Shown here: positions 1 through 15,059 of the stretch, piece after piece
How the letters are laid out: every line of letters starts with the position of its first letter
Numbering within the stretch: position 1 is the stretch's first letter
Assembly: GCA_963855995.1 (NCBI GenBank)
Contig: OY979723.1
Coordinates: forward strand, 10,926,713 to 10,990,712
Direction of reading: 5' to 3'
Origin: Muricea muricata
Taxonomy: Eukaryota; Cnidaria; Anthozoa; Malacalcyonacea; Plexauridae
Length of the DNA: 64,000 nt
The notes under the pieces: generated by a model
The model's database searches: none
The model's input: only the letters and a program-made list of their open reading frames with translations
What the model was told of the DNA's origin: nothing
Position numbers and translations under genes: made by a program

Positions 1-3000
1 GACATTTAAGTTGCAAAAACTCATACAGAAAAGTTATTCCCCAGAACTTGTGATACATTGTTAGAAAGAGCATGAAAATCTATATCATATATGTGAAAAT
101 AAAAAAAACTTATCGAATAGGTAACTAGAAAATTAAGTTGGTAGCGCTCGTGCGCATTTTGCTCATTGATTGTAAATATCATATTACGATGGCTGACATT
201 TAAGTTGCAAAAAGGCATAAAGAAAAGTTATTCCCCAAAACTTCTGATACATCGTTAGAAAGAGCATGAAAATCTATATCATATATGTGAAAACAAAAAA
301 GATTTATAGAATAGGCAACTAGAAAATTAAGTTGGTATTTTGCACAATAATTGTAAATATCATATTACCATGACTGACATTTAAGTTGCAAAAACTCATA
401 CAGAAAAGTTATTCCCCAGAACTTGTGATACATCGTTAGAAAAAGCATGAAAATCTATATCATATATGTGAAAATAAAAAAAAATTATAGAATAGGTAAC
501 TAGAAAATTAAGTTGGTAGCGCTCGTGCGCATTTTGCTCAATGATTGTAAATATCATATTACGATGGCTGACATTTAAGTTGCAAAAACTCATACAGAAA
601 AGTTATTCCCCAGAACTTGTGATACATCGTTAGAAAGAGCATGAAAATCTATATCATATATGTGAAAATAAAAAAAAATTATAGAATAGGTAACTAGAAA
701 ATTAAGTTGGTAGCGCTCGTGCGCATTTTGCTCAATGATTGTAAATATCATATTACGATGGCTGACATTTAAGTTGCAAAAACTCATACAGAAAAGTTAT
801 TCCCCAGAACTTGTGATACATCGTTAGAAAGAGCATGAAAATCTATATCATATATGTGAAAATAAAAAAAATTTATAGAATAGGTAACTAGAAAATTAAG
901 TTGGTAGCGCTCGTGCGCATTTTGCTCAATGATTGTACAAATCATATTACGATGGCTGACATTTAAGTTGAAAAAACGCATACAGAAATGTTATTCCCCA
1001 GAACTTGGTATATATGGCTAGAAAGAGCATGAAAATCTATATCATATATTTGAAAATAAAAAAAATTTATTGAATAGGTAACTAGAAAATTAAGTTGGTA
1101 GCGCTCGCGCGCATTTTTCTCAATGATTGCAAACATCATATTACGATGGCTGACATTTAAGTTGCAAAAAGGCATACAGAAAAGTTATTCCCCAGAACTT
1201 CTGATACATCGTTAGAAAGAGCATGAAAATCTATATCATATATGTGAAAACAAAAAAAGATTTATAGAATAGGCAACAAGAAAATTAAGTTGGTATTTTG
1301 CACAATAATTGTAAATATCATATTACGATGAATGACATTTAAGTTTCAAAAACGCATACAGAAAAGTTATTCCCCAGAAATTCTGATACATCGTTAGAAA
1401 GAGCATGAAAATCTATATCATATATGTGAAAATAAAAAAAACTTATCGAATAGGTAACTAGAAAATTAAGTTGGTAGCGCTCGTGCGCATTTTGCTCATT
1501 GATTGTAAATATCATATTACGATGGCTGACATTTAAGTCACAAAAACGCATACAGAAAAGTTATTCCCCAGAACTTGGTATATATGGCTAGAAAGAGCAT
1601 GAAAATCTATATCATATATGTGAGAATAAAAAAAAATTATAGAATAGGTAACTAGAAAATTAAGTTGGTAGCGCTCGCGCGCATTTTTCTCAATGATTGC
1701 AAACATCATATTACGATGGCTGACATTTAAGTTGCAAAAAGGCATACAGAAAAGTTATTTCCCAGAACTTGTGATACATCGTTAGAAAGAGCATGAAAAT
1801 CTATATCATATATGTGAAAACAAAAAATATTTATAGAATAGGCAACTAGAAAATTAAGTTGGTATTTTGAACAATAATTGTAAATATCATATTACGATGA
1901 CTGACATTTAAGTTTCAAAAACACATACAGAAAAGTTATTCACCAGAACTTGTGATATATGGCTAGAAAGAGCACGAAAATCTATATCATATATGTGAAA
2001 ATAAAAAAAATTTATAGAATAGGTAACTAGAAAATTAAGTTGGTAGCGCTCGTGCGCATTTTGCTCAATGATTGTAAATATCATATTACGATGGCTGACA
2101 TTTAAATTGCAAAAACTCATACAGAAAAGTTATTCCCCAGAACTTGTGATACATCGTTAGAAAAAGCATGAAAATCTATATCATATATGTGAAAATAAAA
2201 AAAAAATATAGAATAGGTAACTAGAAAATTAAGTTGGTAGCGCTCGTGCGCATTTTGCTCAATGATTGTAAATATCATATTACGATGGCTGACATTTAAG
2301 TTGCAAAAACTCATACAGAAAAGTTATTCCCCAGAACTTGTGATACATTGTTAGAAAGAGCATGAAAATCTATATCATATATGTGAAAATAAAAAAAACT
2401 TATCGAATAGGTAACTAGAAAATTAAGTTGGTAGCGCTCGTGCGCATTTTGCTCATTGATTGTAAATATCATATTACGATGGCTGACATTTAAGTCACAA
2501 AAACGCATACAGAAAAGTTATTCCCCAGAACTTGGTATATATGGCTAGAAAGAGCATGAAAATCTATATCATATATGTGAGAATAAAAAAAAATTATAGA
2601 ATAGGTAACTAGAAAATTAAGTTGGTAGCGCTCGCGCGCATTTTCCTCAATGATTGCAAACATCATATTACGATGGCTGACATTTAAGTTGCAAAAAGGC
2701 ATACAGAAAAGTTATTTCCCAGAACTTGTGATACATCGTTAGAAAGAGCATGAAAATCTATATCATATATGTGAAAACAAAAAATATTTATAGAATAGGC
2801 AACTAGAAAATTAAGTTGGTATTTTGAACAATAATTGTAAATATCATATTACGATGACTGACATTTATGTTTCAAAAACACATACAGAAAAGTTATTCAC
2901 CAGAACTTGTGATATATGGCTAGAAAGAGCATGAAAATCTATATCATATATGTGAAAATAAAAAAAATTTATAGAATAGGTAACTAGAAAATTAAGTTGG

Positions 3001-6000
3001 TAGCGCTCGTGCGCATTTTGCTCAATGATTGTAAATATCATATTACGATGGCTGACATTTAAGTTGCAAAAACTCATACAGAAAAGTTATTCCCCAGAAC
3101 TTGTGATACATCGTTAGAAAAAGCATGAAAATCTATATCATATATGTGAAAATAAAAAAAAATTATAGAATAGGTAACTAGAAAATTAAGTTGGTAGCGC
3201 TCGTCCGCATTTTGCTCAATGATTGTAAATATCATATTACGATGGCTGACATTTAAGTTGCAAAAACTCATACAGAAAAGTTATTCCCCAGAACTTGTGA
3301 TACATTGTTAGAAAGAGCATGAAAATCTATATCATATATGTGAAAATAAAAAAAACTTATCGAATAGGTAACTAGAAAATTAAGTTGGTAGCGCTCGTGC
3401 GCATTTTGCTCATTGATTGTAAATATCATATTACGATGGCTGACATTTAAGTCACAAAAACGCATACAGAAAAGTTATTCCCCAGAACTTGGTATATATG
3501 GCTAGAAAGAGCATGAAAATCTATATCATATATGTGAGAATAAAAAAAAATTATAGAATAGGTAACTAGAAAATTAAGTTGGTAGCGCTCGCGCGCATTT
3601 TTCTCAATGATTGCAAACATCATATTACGATGGCTGACATTTAAGTTGCAAAAAGGCATACAGAAAAGTTATTTCCCAGAACTTGTGATACATCGTTAGA
3701 AAGAGCATGAAAATCTATATCATATATGTGAAAACAAAAAATATTTATAGAATAGGCAACTAGAAAATTAAGTTGGTATTTTGAACAATAATTGTAAATA
3801 TCATATTACGATGACTGACATTTAAGTTTCAAAAACACATACAGAAAAGTTATTCACCAGAACTTGTGATATATGGCTAGAAAGAGCATGAAAATCTATA
3901 TCATATATGTGAAAATAAAAAAAATTTATAGAATAGGTAACTAGAAAATTAAGTTGGTAGCGCTCGTGCGCATTTTGCTCAATGATTGTAAATATCATAT
4001 TACGATGGCTGACATTTAAGTTGCAAAAACTCATACAGAAAAGTTATTCCCCAGAATTTGTGATACATCGTTAGAAAAAGCATGAAAATCTATATCATAT
4101 ATGTGAAAATAAAAAAAAATTATAGAATAGGTAACTAGAAAATTAAGTTGGTAGCGCTCGTGCGCATTTTGCTCAATGATTGTAAATATCATATTACGAT
4201 GGCTGACATTTAAGTTGCAAAAAGGCATAAAGAAAAGTTATTCCCCAAATTTTCTGATACATCGTTAGAAAGAGCATGAAAATCTATATCATATATGTGA
4301 AAACAAAAAAGATTTATAGAATAGGCAACTAGAAAATTAAGTTGGTATTTTGCACAATAATTGTAAATATCATATTACCATGACTGACATTTAAGTTGCA
4401 AAAACTCATACAGAAAAGTTATTCCCCAGAACTTGTGATACATCGTTAGAAAAAGCATGAAAATCTATATCATATATGTGAAAATAAAAAAAAATTATAG
4501 AATAGGTAACTAGAAAATTAAGTTGGTAGCGCTCGTGCGCATTTTGCTCAATGATTGTAAATATCATATTACGATGGCTGACATTTAAGTTGCAAAAACT
4601 CATACAGAAAAGTTATTCCCCAGAACTTGTGATACATCGTTAGAAAGAGCATGAAAATCTATATCATATATGTGAAAATAAAAAAAAATTATAGAATAGG
4701 TAACTAGAAAATTAAGTTGGTAGCGCTCGTGCGCATTTTGCTCAATGATTGTAAATATCATATTACGATGGCTGACATTTAAGTTGCAAAAACTCATACA
4801 GAAAAGTTATTCCCCAGAACTTGTGATACATTGTTAGAAAGAGCATGAAAATCTATATCATATATGTGAAAATAAAAAAAACTTATCGAATAGGTAACTA
4901 GAAAATTAAGTTGGTAGCGCTCGTGCGCATTTTGCTCATTGATTGTAAATATCATATTACGATGGCTGACATTTAAGTCACAAAAACGCATACAGAAAAG
5001 TTATTCCCCAGAACTTGGTATATATGGCTAGAAAGAGCATGAAAATCTATATCATATATGTGAGAATAAAAAAAATTATAGAATAGGTAACTAGAAAATT
5101 AAGTTGGTAGCGCTCGCGCGCATTTTTCTCAATGATTGCAAACATCATATTACGATGGCTGACATTTAAGTTGCAAAAAGGCATACAGAAAAGTTATTTC
5201 CCAGAAGTTGTGATACATCGTTAGAAAGAGCATGAAAATCTATATCATATATGTGAAAACAAAAAATATTTATAGAATAGGCAACTAGAAAATTAAGTTG
5301 GTATTTTGAACAATAATTGTAAATATCATATTACGATGACTGACATTTAAGTTTCAAAAACACATACAGAAAAGTTATTCACCAGAACTTGTGATATATG
5401 GCTAGAAAGAGCATGAAAATCTATATCATATATGTGAAAATAAAAAAAATTTATAGAATAGGTAACTAGAAAATTAAGTTGGTAGCGCTCGTGCGCATTT
5501 TGCTCAATGATTGTAAATATCATATTACGATGGCTGACATTTAAGTTGCAAAAACTCATACAGAAAAGTTATTCCCCAGAACTTGTGATACATCGTTAGA
5601 AAAAGCATGAAAATCTATATCATATATGTGAAAATAAAAAAAAATTATAGAATAGGTAACTAGAAAATTAAGTTGGTAGCGCTCGTGCGCATTTTGCTCA
5701 ATGATTGTAAATATCATATTACGATGGCTGACATTTAAGTTGCAAAAAGGCATAAAGAAAAGTTATTCCCCAAAACTTCTGATACATCGTTAGAAAGAGC
5801 ATGAAAATCTATATCATATATGTGAAAACAAAAAAGATTTATAGAATAGGCAACTAGAAAATTAAGTTGGTATTTTGCACAATAATTGTAAATATCATAT
5901 TACCATGACTGACATTTAAGTTGCAAAAACTCATACAGAAAAGTTATTCCCCAGAACTTGTGATACATCGTTAGAAAAAGCATGAAAATCTATATCATAT

Positions 6001-9000
6001 ATGTGAAAATAAAAAAAAATTATAGAATAGGTAACTAGAAAATTAAGTTGGTAGCGCTCGTGCGCATTTTGCTCAATGATTGTAAATATCATATTACGAT
6101 GGCTGACATTTAAGTTGCAAAAACTCATACAGAAAAGTTATTCCCCAGAACTTGTGATACATCGTTAGAAAGAGCATGAAAATCTATATCATATATGTGA
6201 AAATAAAAAAAAATTATAGAATAGGTAACTAGAAAATTAAGTTGGTAGCGCTCGTGCGCATTTTGCTCAATGATTGTAAATATCATATTACGATTGCTGA
6301 CATTTAAGTTGCAAAAACTCATACAGAAAAGTTATTCCCCAGAACTTGTGATACATCGTTAGAAAGAGCATGAAAATCTATATCATATATGTGAAAATAA
6401 AAAAAATTTATAGAATAGGTAACTAGAAAATTAAGTTGGTAGCGCTCGTGCGCATTTTGCTCAATGATTGTACAAATCATATTACGATGGCTGACATTTA
6501 AGTTGAAAAAACGCATACAGAAATGTTATTCCCCAGAACTTGGTATATATGGCTAGAACGAGCATGAAAATCTATATCATATATTTGAAAATAAAAAAAA
6601 TTTATTGAATAGGTAACTAGAAAATTAAGTTGGTAGCGCTCGCGCGCATTTTTCTCAATGATTGCAAACATCATATTACGATGGCTGACATTTAAGTTGC
6701 AAAAAGGCATACAGAAAAGTTATTCCCCAGAACTTCTGATACATCGTTAGAAAGAGCATGAAAATCTATATCATATATGTGAAAACAAAAAAAGATTTAT
6801 AGAATAGGCAACAAGAAAATTAAGTTGGTATTTTGCACAATAATTGTAAATATCATATTACGATGAATGACATTTAAGTTTCAAAAACGCATACAGAAAA
6901 GTTATTCCCCAGAAATTCTGATACATCGTTAGAAAGAGCATGAAAATCTATATCATATATGTGAAAATAAAAAAAACTTATCGAATAGGTAACTAGAAAA
7001 TTAAGTTGGTAGCGCTCGTGCGCATTTTGCTCATTGATTGTAAATATCATATTACGATGGCTGACATTTAAGTCACAAAAACGCATACAGAAAAGTTATT
7101 CCCCAGAACTTGGTATATATGGCTAGAAAGAGCATGAAAATCTATATCATATATGTGAGAATAAAAAAAAATTATAGAATAGGTAACTAGAAAATTAAGT
7201 TGGTAGCGCTCGCGCGCATTTTTCTCAATGATTGCAAACATCATATTACGATGGCTGACATTTAAGTTGCAAAAAGGCATACAGAAAAGTTATTTCCCAG
7301 AACTTGTGATACATCGTTAGAAAGAGCATGAAAATCTATATCATATATGTGAAAACAAAAAATATTTATAGAATAGGCAACTAGAAAATTAAGTTGGTAT
7401 TTTGAACAATAATTGTAAATATCATATTACGATGACTGACATTTAAGTTTCAAAAACACATACAGAAAAGTTATTCACCAGAACTTGTGATATATGGCTA
7501 GAAAGAGCACGAAAATCTATATCATATATGTGAAAATAAAAAAAATTTATAGAATAGGTAACTAGAAAATTAAGTTGGTAGCGCTCGTGCGCATTTTGCT
7601 CAATGATTGTAAATATCATATTACGATGGCTGACATTTAAGTTGCAAAAACTCATACAGAAAAGTTATTCCCCAGAACTTGTGATACATCGTTAGAAAAA
7701 GCATGAAAATCTATATCATATATGTGAAAATAAAAAAAAAATATAGAATAGGTAACTAGAAAATTAAGTTGGTAGCGCTCGTGCGCATTTTGCTCAATGA
7801 TTGTAAATATCATATTACGATGGCTGACATTTAAGTTGCAAAAACTCATACAGAAAAGTTATTCCCCAGAACTTGTGATACATTGTTAGAAAGAGCATGA
7901 AAATCTATATCATATATGTGAAAATAAAAAAAACTTATCGAATAGGTAACTAGAAAATTAAGTTGGTAGCGCTCGTGCGCATTTTGCTCATTGATTGTAA
8001 ATATCATATTACGATGGCTGACATTTAAGTCACAAAAACGCATACAGAAAAGTTATTCCCCAGAACTTGGTATATATGGCTAGAAAGAGCATGAAAATCT
8101 ATATCATATATGTGAGAATAAAAAAAAATTATAGAATAGGTAACTAGAAAATTAAGTTGGTAGCGCTCGCGCGCATTTTTCTCAATGATTGCAAACATCA
8201 TATTACGATGGCTGACATTTAAGTTGCAAAAAGGCATACAGAAAAGTTATTTCCCAGAACTTGTGATACATCGTTAGAAAGAGCATGAAAATCTATATCA
8301 TATATGTGAAAACAAAAAATATTTATAGAATAGGCAACTAGAAAATTAAGTTGGTATTTTGAACAATAATTGTAAATATCATATTACGATGACTGACATT
8401 TATGTTTCAAAAACACATACAGAAAAGTTATTCACCAGAACTTGTGATATATGGCTAGAAAGAGCATGAAAATCTATATCATATATGTGAAAATAAAAAA
8501 AATTTATAGAATAGGTAACTAGAAAATTAAGTTGGTAGCGCTCGTGCGCATTTTGCTCAATGATTGTAAATATCATATTACGATATCTGACATTTAAGTT
8601 GCAAAAACTCATACAGAAAAGTTATTCCCCAGAACTTGTGATACATCGTTAGAAAAAGCATGAAAATCTATATCATATATGTGAAAATAAAAAAAAATTA
8701 TAGAATAGGTAACTAGAAAATTAAGTTGGTAGCGCTCGTGCGCATTTTGCTCAATGATTGTAAATATCATATTACGATGGCTGACATTTAAGTTGCAAAA
8801 ACTCATACAGAAAAGTTATTCCCCAAAACTTGTGATACATTGTTAGAAAGAGCATGAAAATCTATATCATATATGTGAAAATAAAAAAAACTTATCGAAT
8901 AGGTAACTAGAAAATTAAGTTGGTAGCGCTCGTGCGCATTTTGCTCATTGATTGTAAATATCATATTACGATGGCTGACATTTAAGTCACAAAAACGCAT

Positions 9001-10300
9001 ACAGAAAAGTTATTCCCCAGAACTTGGTATATATGGCTAGAAAGAGCATGAAAATCTATATCATATATGTGAGAATAAAAAAAAATTATAGAATAGGTAA
9101 CTAGAAAATTAAGTTGGTAGCGCTCGCGCGCATTTTTCTCAATGATTGCAAACATCATATTACGATGGCTGACATTTAAGTTGCAAAAAGGCATACAGAA
9201 AAGTTATTTCCCAGAACTTGTGATACATCGTTAGAAAGAGCATGAAAATCTATATCATATATGTGAAAACAAAAAATATTTATAGAATAGGCAACTAGAA
9301 AATTAAGTTGGTATTTTGAACAATAATTGTAAATATCATATTACGATGACTGACATTTAAGTTTCAAAAACACATACAGAAAAGTTATTCACCAGAACTT
9401 GTGATATATGGCTAGAAAGAGCATGAAAATCTATATCATATATGTGAAAATAAAAAAAATTTATAGAATAGGTAACTAGAAAATTAAGTTGGTAGCGCTC
9501 GTGCGCATTTTGCTCAATGATTGTAAATATCATATTACGATGGCTGACATTTAAGTTGCAAAAACTCATACAGAAAAGTTATTCCCCAGAACTTGTGATA
9601 CATCGTTAGAAAAAGCATGAAAATCTATATCATATATGTGAAAATAAAAAAAAATTATAGAATAGGTAACTAGAAAATTAAGTTGGTAGCGCTCGTGCGC
9701 ATTTTGCTCAATGATTGTAAATATCATATTACGATGGCTGACATTTAAGTTGCAAAAAGGCATAAAGAAAAGTTATTCCCCAAAACTTCTGATACATCGT
9801 TAGAAAGAGCATGAAAATCTATATCATATATGTGAAAACAAAAAAGATTTATAGAATAGGCAACTAGAAAATTAAGTTGGTATTTTGCACAATAATTGTA
9901 AATATCATATTACCATGACTGACATTTAAGTTGCAAAAACTCATACAGAAAAGTTATTCCCCAGAACTTGTGATACATCGTTAGAAAAAGCATGAAAATC
10001 TATATCATATATGTGAAAATAAAAAAAAATTATAGAATAGGTAACTAGAAAATTAAGTTGGTAGCGCTCGTGCGCATTTTGCTCAATGATTGTAAATATC
10101 ATATTACGATGGCTGACATTTAAGTTGCAAAAACTCATACAGAAAAGTTATTCCCCAGAACTTGTGATACATCGTTAGAAAGAGCATGAAAATCTATATC
10201 ATATATGTGAAAATAAAAAAAAATTATAGAATAGGTAACTAGAAAATTAAGTTGGTAGCGCTCGTGCGCATTTTGCTCAATGATTGTAAATATCATATTA
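1..10300. repeat. Two tandem copies of a 5,535-bp satellite block
   Basis: The order of long and short monomers and their private variants repeats with a shift of 5,535 bp. Monomers at 1, 376, 958, 1334, 1903, 2860 and 3817 correspond to those at 5536, 5911, 6493, 6869, 7438, 8395 and 9352. Shared marks include a CATGAAAATC to CACGAAAATC change in the monomers at 1903 and 7438, and TTTATG in place of TTTAAG in those at 2860 and 8395. Inside the block a five-monomer unit of 957 bp (four long plus one short) repeats, for example 1903, 2860, 3817. This is hierarchical higher-order structure, as unequal exchange produces. Confidence 0.9.
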
Positions 10301-13300
10301 CGATGGCTGACATTTAAGTTGCAAAAACTCATACAGAAAAGTTATTCCCCAGAACTTGTGATACATCGTTAGAAAGAGCATGAAAATCTATATCATATAT
10401 GTGAAAATAAAAAAAATTTATAGAATAGGTAACTAGAAAATTAAGTTGGTAGCGCTCGTGCGCATTTTGCTCAATGATTGTACAAATCATATTACGATGG
10501 CTGACATTTAAGTTGCAAAAACTCATACAGAAAAGTTATTCCCCAGAACTTGTGATACATCGTTAGAAAGAGCATGAAAATCTATATCATATATGTGAAA
10601 ATAAAAAAAACTTATCTAATAGGTAACTAGAAAATTAAGTTGGTAGCGCTCGTGCGCATTTTGCTCATTGATTGTAAATATCATATTACGATGGCTGACA
10701 TTTAAGTCACAAAAACGCATACAGAAAAGTTATTCCCCAGAACTTGGTATATATGGCTAGAAAGAGCATGAAAATCTATATCATATATGTGAGAATAAAA
10801 AAAAATTATAGAATAGGTAACTAGAAAATTAAGTTGGTAGCGCTCGCGCGCATTTTTCTCAATGATTGCAAACATCATATTACGATGGCTGACATTTAAG
10901 TTGCAAAAAGGCATAAAGAAAAGTTATTCCCCAAAACTTCTGATACATCGTTAGAAAGAGCATGAAAATCTATATCATATATGTGAAAACAAAAAAGATT
11001 TATAGAATAGGCAACTAGAAAATTAAGTTGGTATTTTGCACAATAATTGTAAATATCATATTACCATGACTGACATTTAAGTTGCAAAAACGCATACAGA
11101 AAAGTTATTCCCCAGAACTTGGTATATATGGCTAGAAAGAGCATGAAAATCTATATCATATATGTGAAAATAAAAAAAATTTATAGAATAGGTAACTAGA
11201 AAATTAAGTTGGTAGCGCTCGTGGGCATTTAGCTCAGTGATTGTACATATCATATTACGATGGCTGACATTTAAGTTGCAAAAACGCACACAGAAAAGTT
11301 ATTCCCCAGAACTTGTGATACATCGTTAGAAAGAGCATGAAAATCTATATCATATATGTGAAAATAAAAAAAATTTATAGAATAAGTAACTAGAAAATTA
11401 AGTTGGTAGCGCTCGTGCGCATTTTGCTCAATGATTGTAAATATCATATTACGATGGCTGACATTTAAGTCACAAAAACGCATACAGAAAATTTATTCCC
11501 CAGAACTTGTGATACATCGTTAGAAAGAGCATGAAAATCTATATCATATATGTGAAAATAAAAAAAATTTATAGAATAGGTAACTAGAAAATTAAGTTGG
11601 TAGCGCTCGTGCGCATTTTGCTCAGTGATTGTACATATCATATTACGATGGCTGACATTTAAGTTGCAAAAACGCATACAGAAAAGTTATTCCCAGAACT
11701 TGTGATATATAGTTAGAAAGAGCATGAAAATCTATATCATATATGTGAAAATAAAAAAAATTTATGGAATAAGTAACTAGAAAATTAAGTTGGTAGCGCT
11801 CGTGCGCATTTTGCTCAATAATTGTAAATATCATATTACGCTGGCTGACATTTAAGTTGCAAAAACGCATACAGAAAAGTTATTCCCCAGAACTTGTGAT
11901 ACATCGTTAGAAAGAGCATGAAAATCTATATCATATATGTGAAAATAAAAAAAATTTATAGAATAGGTCACTAGAAAATTAAGTTGGTAGCGCTCGTGCG
12001 CATTTTGCTCTATGATTGTAAATATCATATTACGATGGCTGACATTTAAGTTGCAAAAAGGCATACAGAAAAGTTATTCCCCAGAACTTGTGATACATCG
12101 TTAGAAAGAGCATGAAAATCTATATCATATATGTGAAAATAAAAAAAATTTATAGAATAGGTAACTAGAAAATAAAGTTGGTAGCGCTCGTGCGCATTTT
12201 GCTCAATGATTGTACATATCATATTACGATGGCTGACATTTAAGTTGAAAAAACGCATACAGAAATGTTATTCCCCAGAACTTGGTATATATGGCTAGAA
12301 AGAGCATGAAAATCTATATCATATATTTGAAAATAAAAAAAATTTATAGAATAGGTAACTAGAAAATTAAGTTGGTAGCGCTCGCGCGCATTTTTCTCAA
12401 TGATTGCAAACATCATATTACGATGGCTGACATTTAAGTTGCAAAAAGGCATACAGAAAAGTTATTCCCCAGAACTTCTGATACATCGTTAGAAAGAGCA
12501 TGAAAATCTATATCATATATGTGAAAACAAAAAAGATTTATAGAATAGGCAACAAGAAAATTAAGTTGGTATTTTGCACAATAATTGTAAATATCATATT
12601 ACGATGAATGACATTTAAGTTTCAAAAACGCATACAGAAAAGTTATTCCCCAGAAATTCTGATACATCGTTAGAAAGAGGATGAAAATCTATATCATATA
12701 TGTGAAAATAAAAAAAACTTATCGAATAGGTAACTAGAAAATTAAGTTGGTAGCGCTCCTGCGCATTTTGCTCATTGATTGTAAATATCATATTACGATG
12801 GCTGACATTTAAGTCACAAAAACGCATACAGAAAAGTTATTCCCCAGAACTTGGTATATATGGCTAGAAAGAGCATGAAAATCTATATCATATATGTGAG
12901 AATAAAAAAAAATTATAGAATAGGTAACTAGAAAATTAAGTTGGTAGCGCTCGCGCGCATTTTTCTCAATGATTGCAAACATCATATTACGATGGCTGAC
13001 ATTTAAGTTGCAAAAAGGCATACAGAAAAGTTATTTCCTAGAACTTGTGATACATCGTTAGAAAGAGCATGAAAATCTATATCATATATGTGAAAACAAA
13101 AAAGATTTATAGAATAGGCAACTAGAAAATTAAGTTGGTATTTTGCACAATAATTGTAAATATCATATCACGATGAATGGCATTTAAGTTTCAAAAACGC
13201 ATACAGAAAAGTTATTGCCCAGAAATTCTGATACATCGTTAGAAAGAGCATGAAAATCTATATCATATATGTGAAAATAAAAAAAATTTATCGAATAGGT

Positions 13301-15059
13301 AACTAGAAAATTATGTTGGTAGCGCTGGTGCGCATTTTGCTCATTGATTGTAAATATCATATTACGATGGCTGACATTTAAGTTGCAAAAAGGCATACAG
13401 AAAAGTTATTCCCCAGAACTTGTGATACATCGTTAGAAAGAGCATGAAAATCTATATCATATATGTGAAAATAAAAAAAATTTTTAGAATAGGTAACTAG
13501 AAAATTAAGTTGGTAGCGCTCGTGCGCATTTTGCTCAATGATTGTAAATATCATATTACGATGGCTGACATTTAAGTTGAAAAAACGCATACAGAAATGT
13601 TATTCCCCAGAACTTGGTATATATGGCTAGAAAGAGCATGAAAATCTATATCATATATTTGAAAATAAAAAAAATTTATAGAATAGGTAACTAGAAAATT
13701 AAGTTGGTAGCGCTCGCGCGCATTTTTCTCAATGATTGCAAACATCATATTACGATAGCTGACATTTAAGTTGCAAAAAGGCATACAGAAAAGTTATTCC
13801 CCAGAACTTCTGATACATCGTTAGAAAGAGCATGAAAATCTATATCATATATGTGAAAACAAAAAAGATTTATAGAATAGGCAAGAAGAAAATTAAATTG
13901 GTATTTTGCACAATAATTGTAAATATCATATTACGATGAATGACATTTAAGTTTCAAAAACGCATACAGAAATGTTATTCCCCAGAAATTCTGATACATC
14001 GTTAGAAAGAGCATGAAAATCTATATCATATATGTGAAAATAAAAAAAACTTATCGAATAGGTAACTAGAAAATTAAGTTGGTAGCGCTCGTGCGCATTT
14101 TGCTCATTGATTGTAAATATCATATTACGATGGCTGACATTTAAGTCACAAAAACGCATACAGAAAAGTTATTCCCCAGAACTTGGTATATATGGCTAGA
14201 AAGAGCATGAAAATCTAAATCATATATGTGAGAATAAAAAAAAATTATGGAATAGGTAACTAGAAAATTAAGTTGGTAGCGCTCGCGCGCATTTTTCTCA
14301 ATGATTGCAAACATCATATTACGATGGCTGACATTTAAGTTGCAAAAAGGCATACAGAAAAGTTATTTCCCAGAACTTGTGATACATTGTTAGAAAGAGC
14401 ATGAAAATCTATATCACATATGTGAAAACAAAAAATATTTATAGAATAGGCAACTAGAAAATTAAGTTGGTATTTTGAACAATAATTGTAAATATCATAT
14501 TACGATGACTGACATTTAAGTTTCAAAAACACATACAGAAAAGTTATTCACCAGAACTTGTGATATATGGCTAGAAAGAGCATGAAAATCTATATCATAT
14601 ATGTGAAAATAAAAAAAATTTATAGAATAGGTAACTAGAAAATTAAGTTGGTAGCGCTCGTGCGCATTTTGCTCAATGATTGTAAATATCATATTACGAT
14701 GGCTGACATTTAAGTTGCAAAAACTCATACAGAAAAGTTATTCCCCAGAACTTGTGATACATCGTTAGAAAGAGCATGAAAATCTATATCATATATGTGA
14801 AAATAAAAAAAAATTATAGAATAGGTAACTAGAAAATTAAGTTGGTAGCGCTCGTGCGCATTTTGCTCAATGATTGTAAATATCATATTACGATGGCTGA
14901 CATTTAAGTTGCAAAAACTCATACAGAAAAGTTATTCCCCAGAACTTGTGATACATCGTTAGAAAGAGCATGAAAATCTATATCATATATGTGAAAATAA
15001 AAAAAATTTATAGAATAGGTAACTAGAAAATTAAGTTGGTAGCGCTCGTGCGCATTTTG

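Noticed and set aside
11072-11265. TAGCTCAGTGATTG in some monomers, like a tRNA A-box
   Set aside because: It arises from two substitutions in the usual TTGCTCAATGATTG, no B-box or cloverleaf follows, and only a few copies have it.
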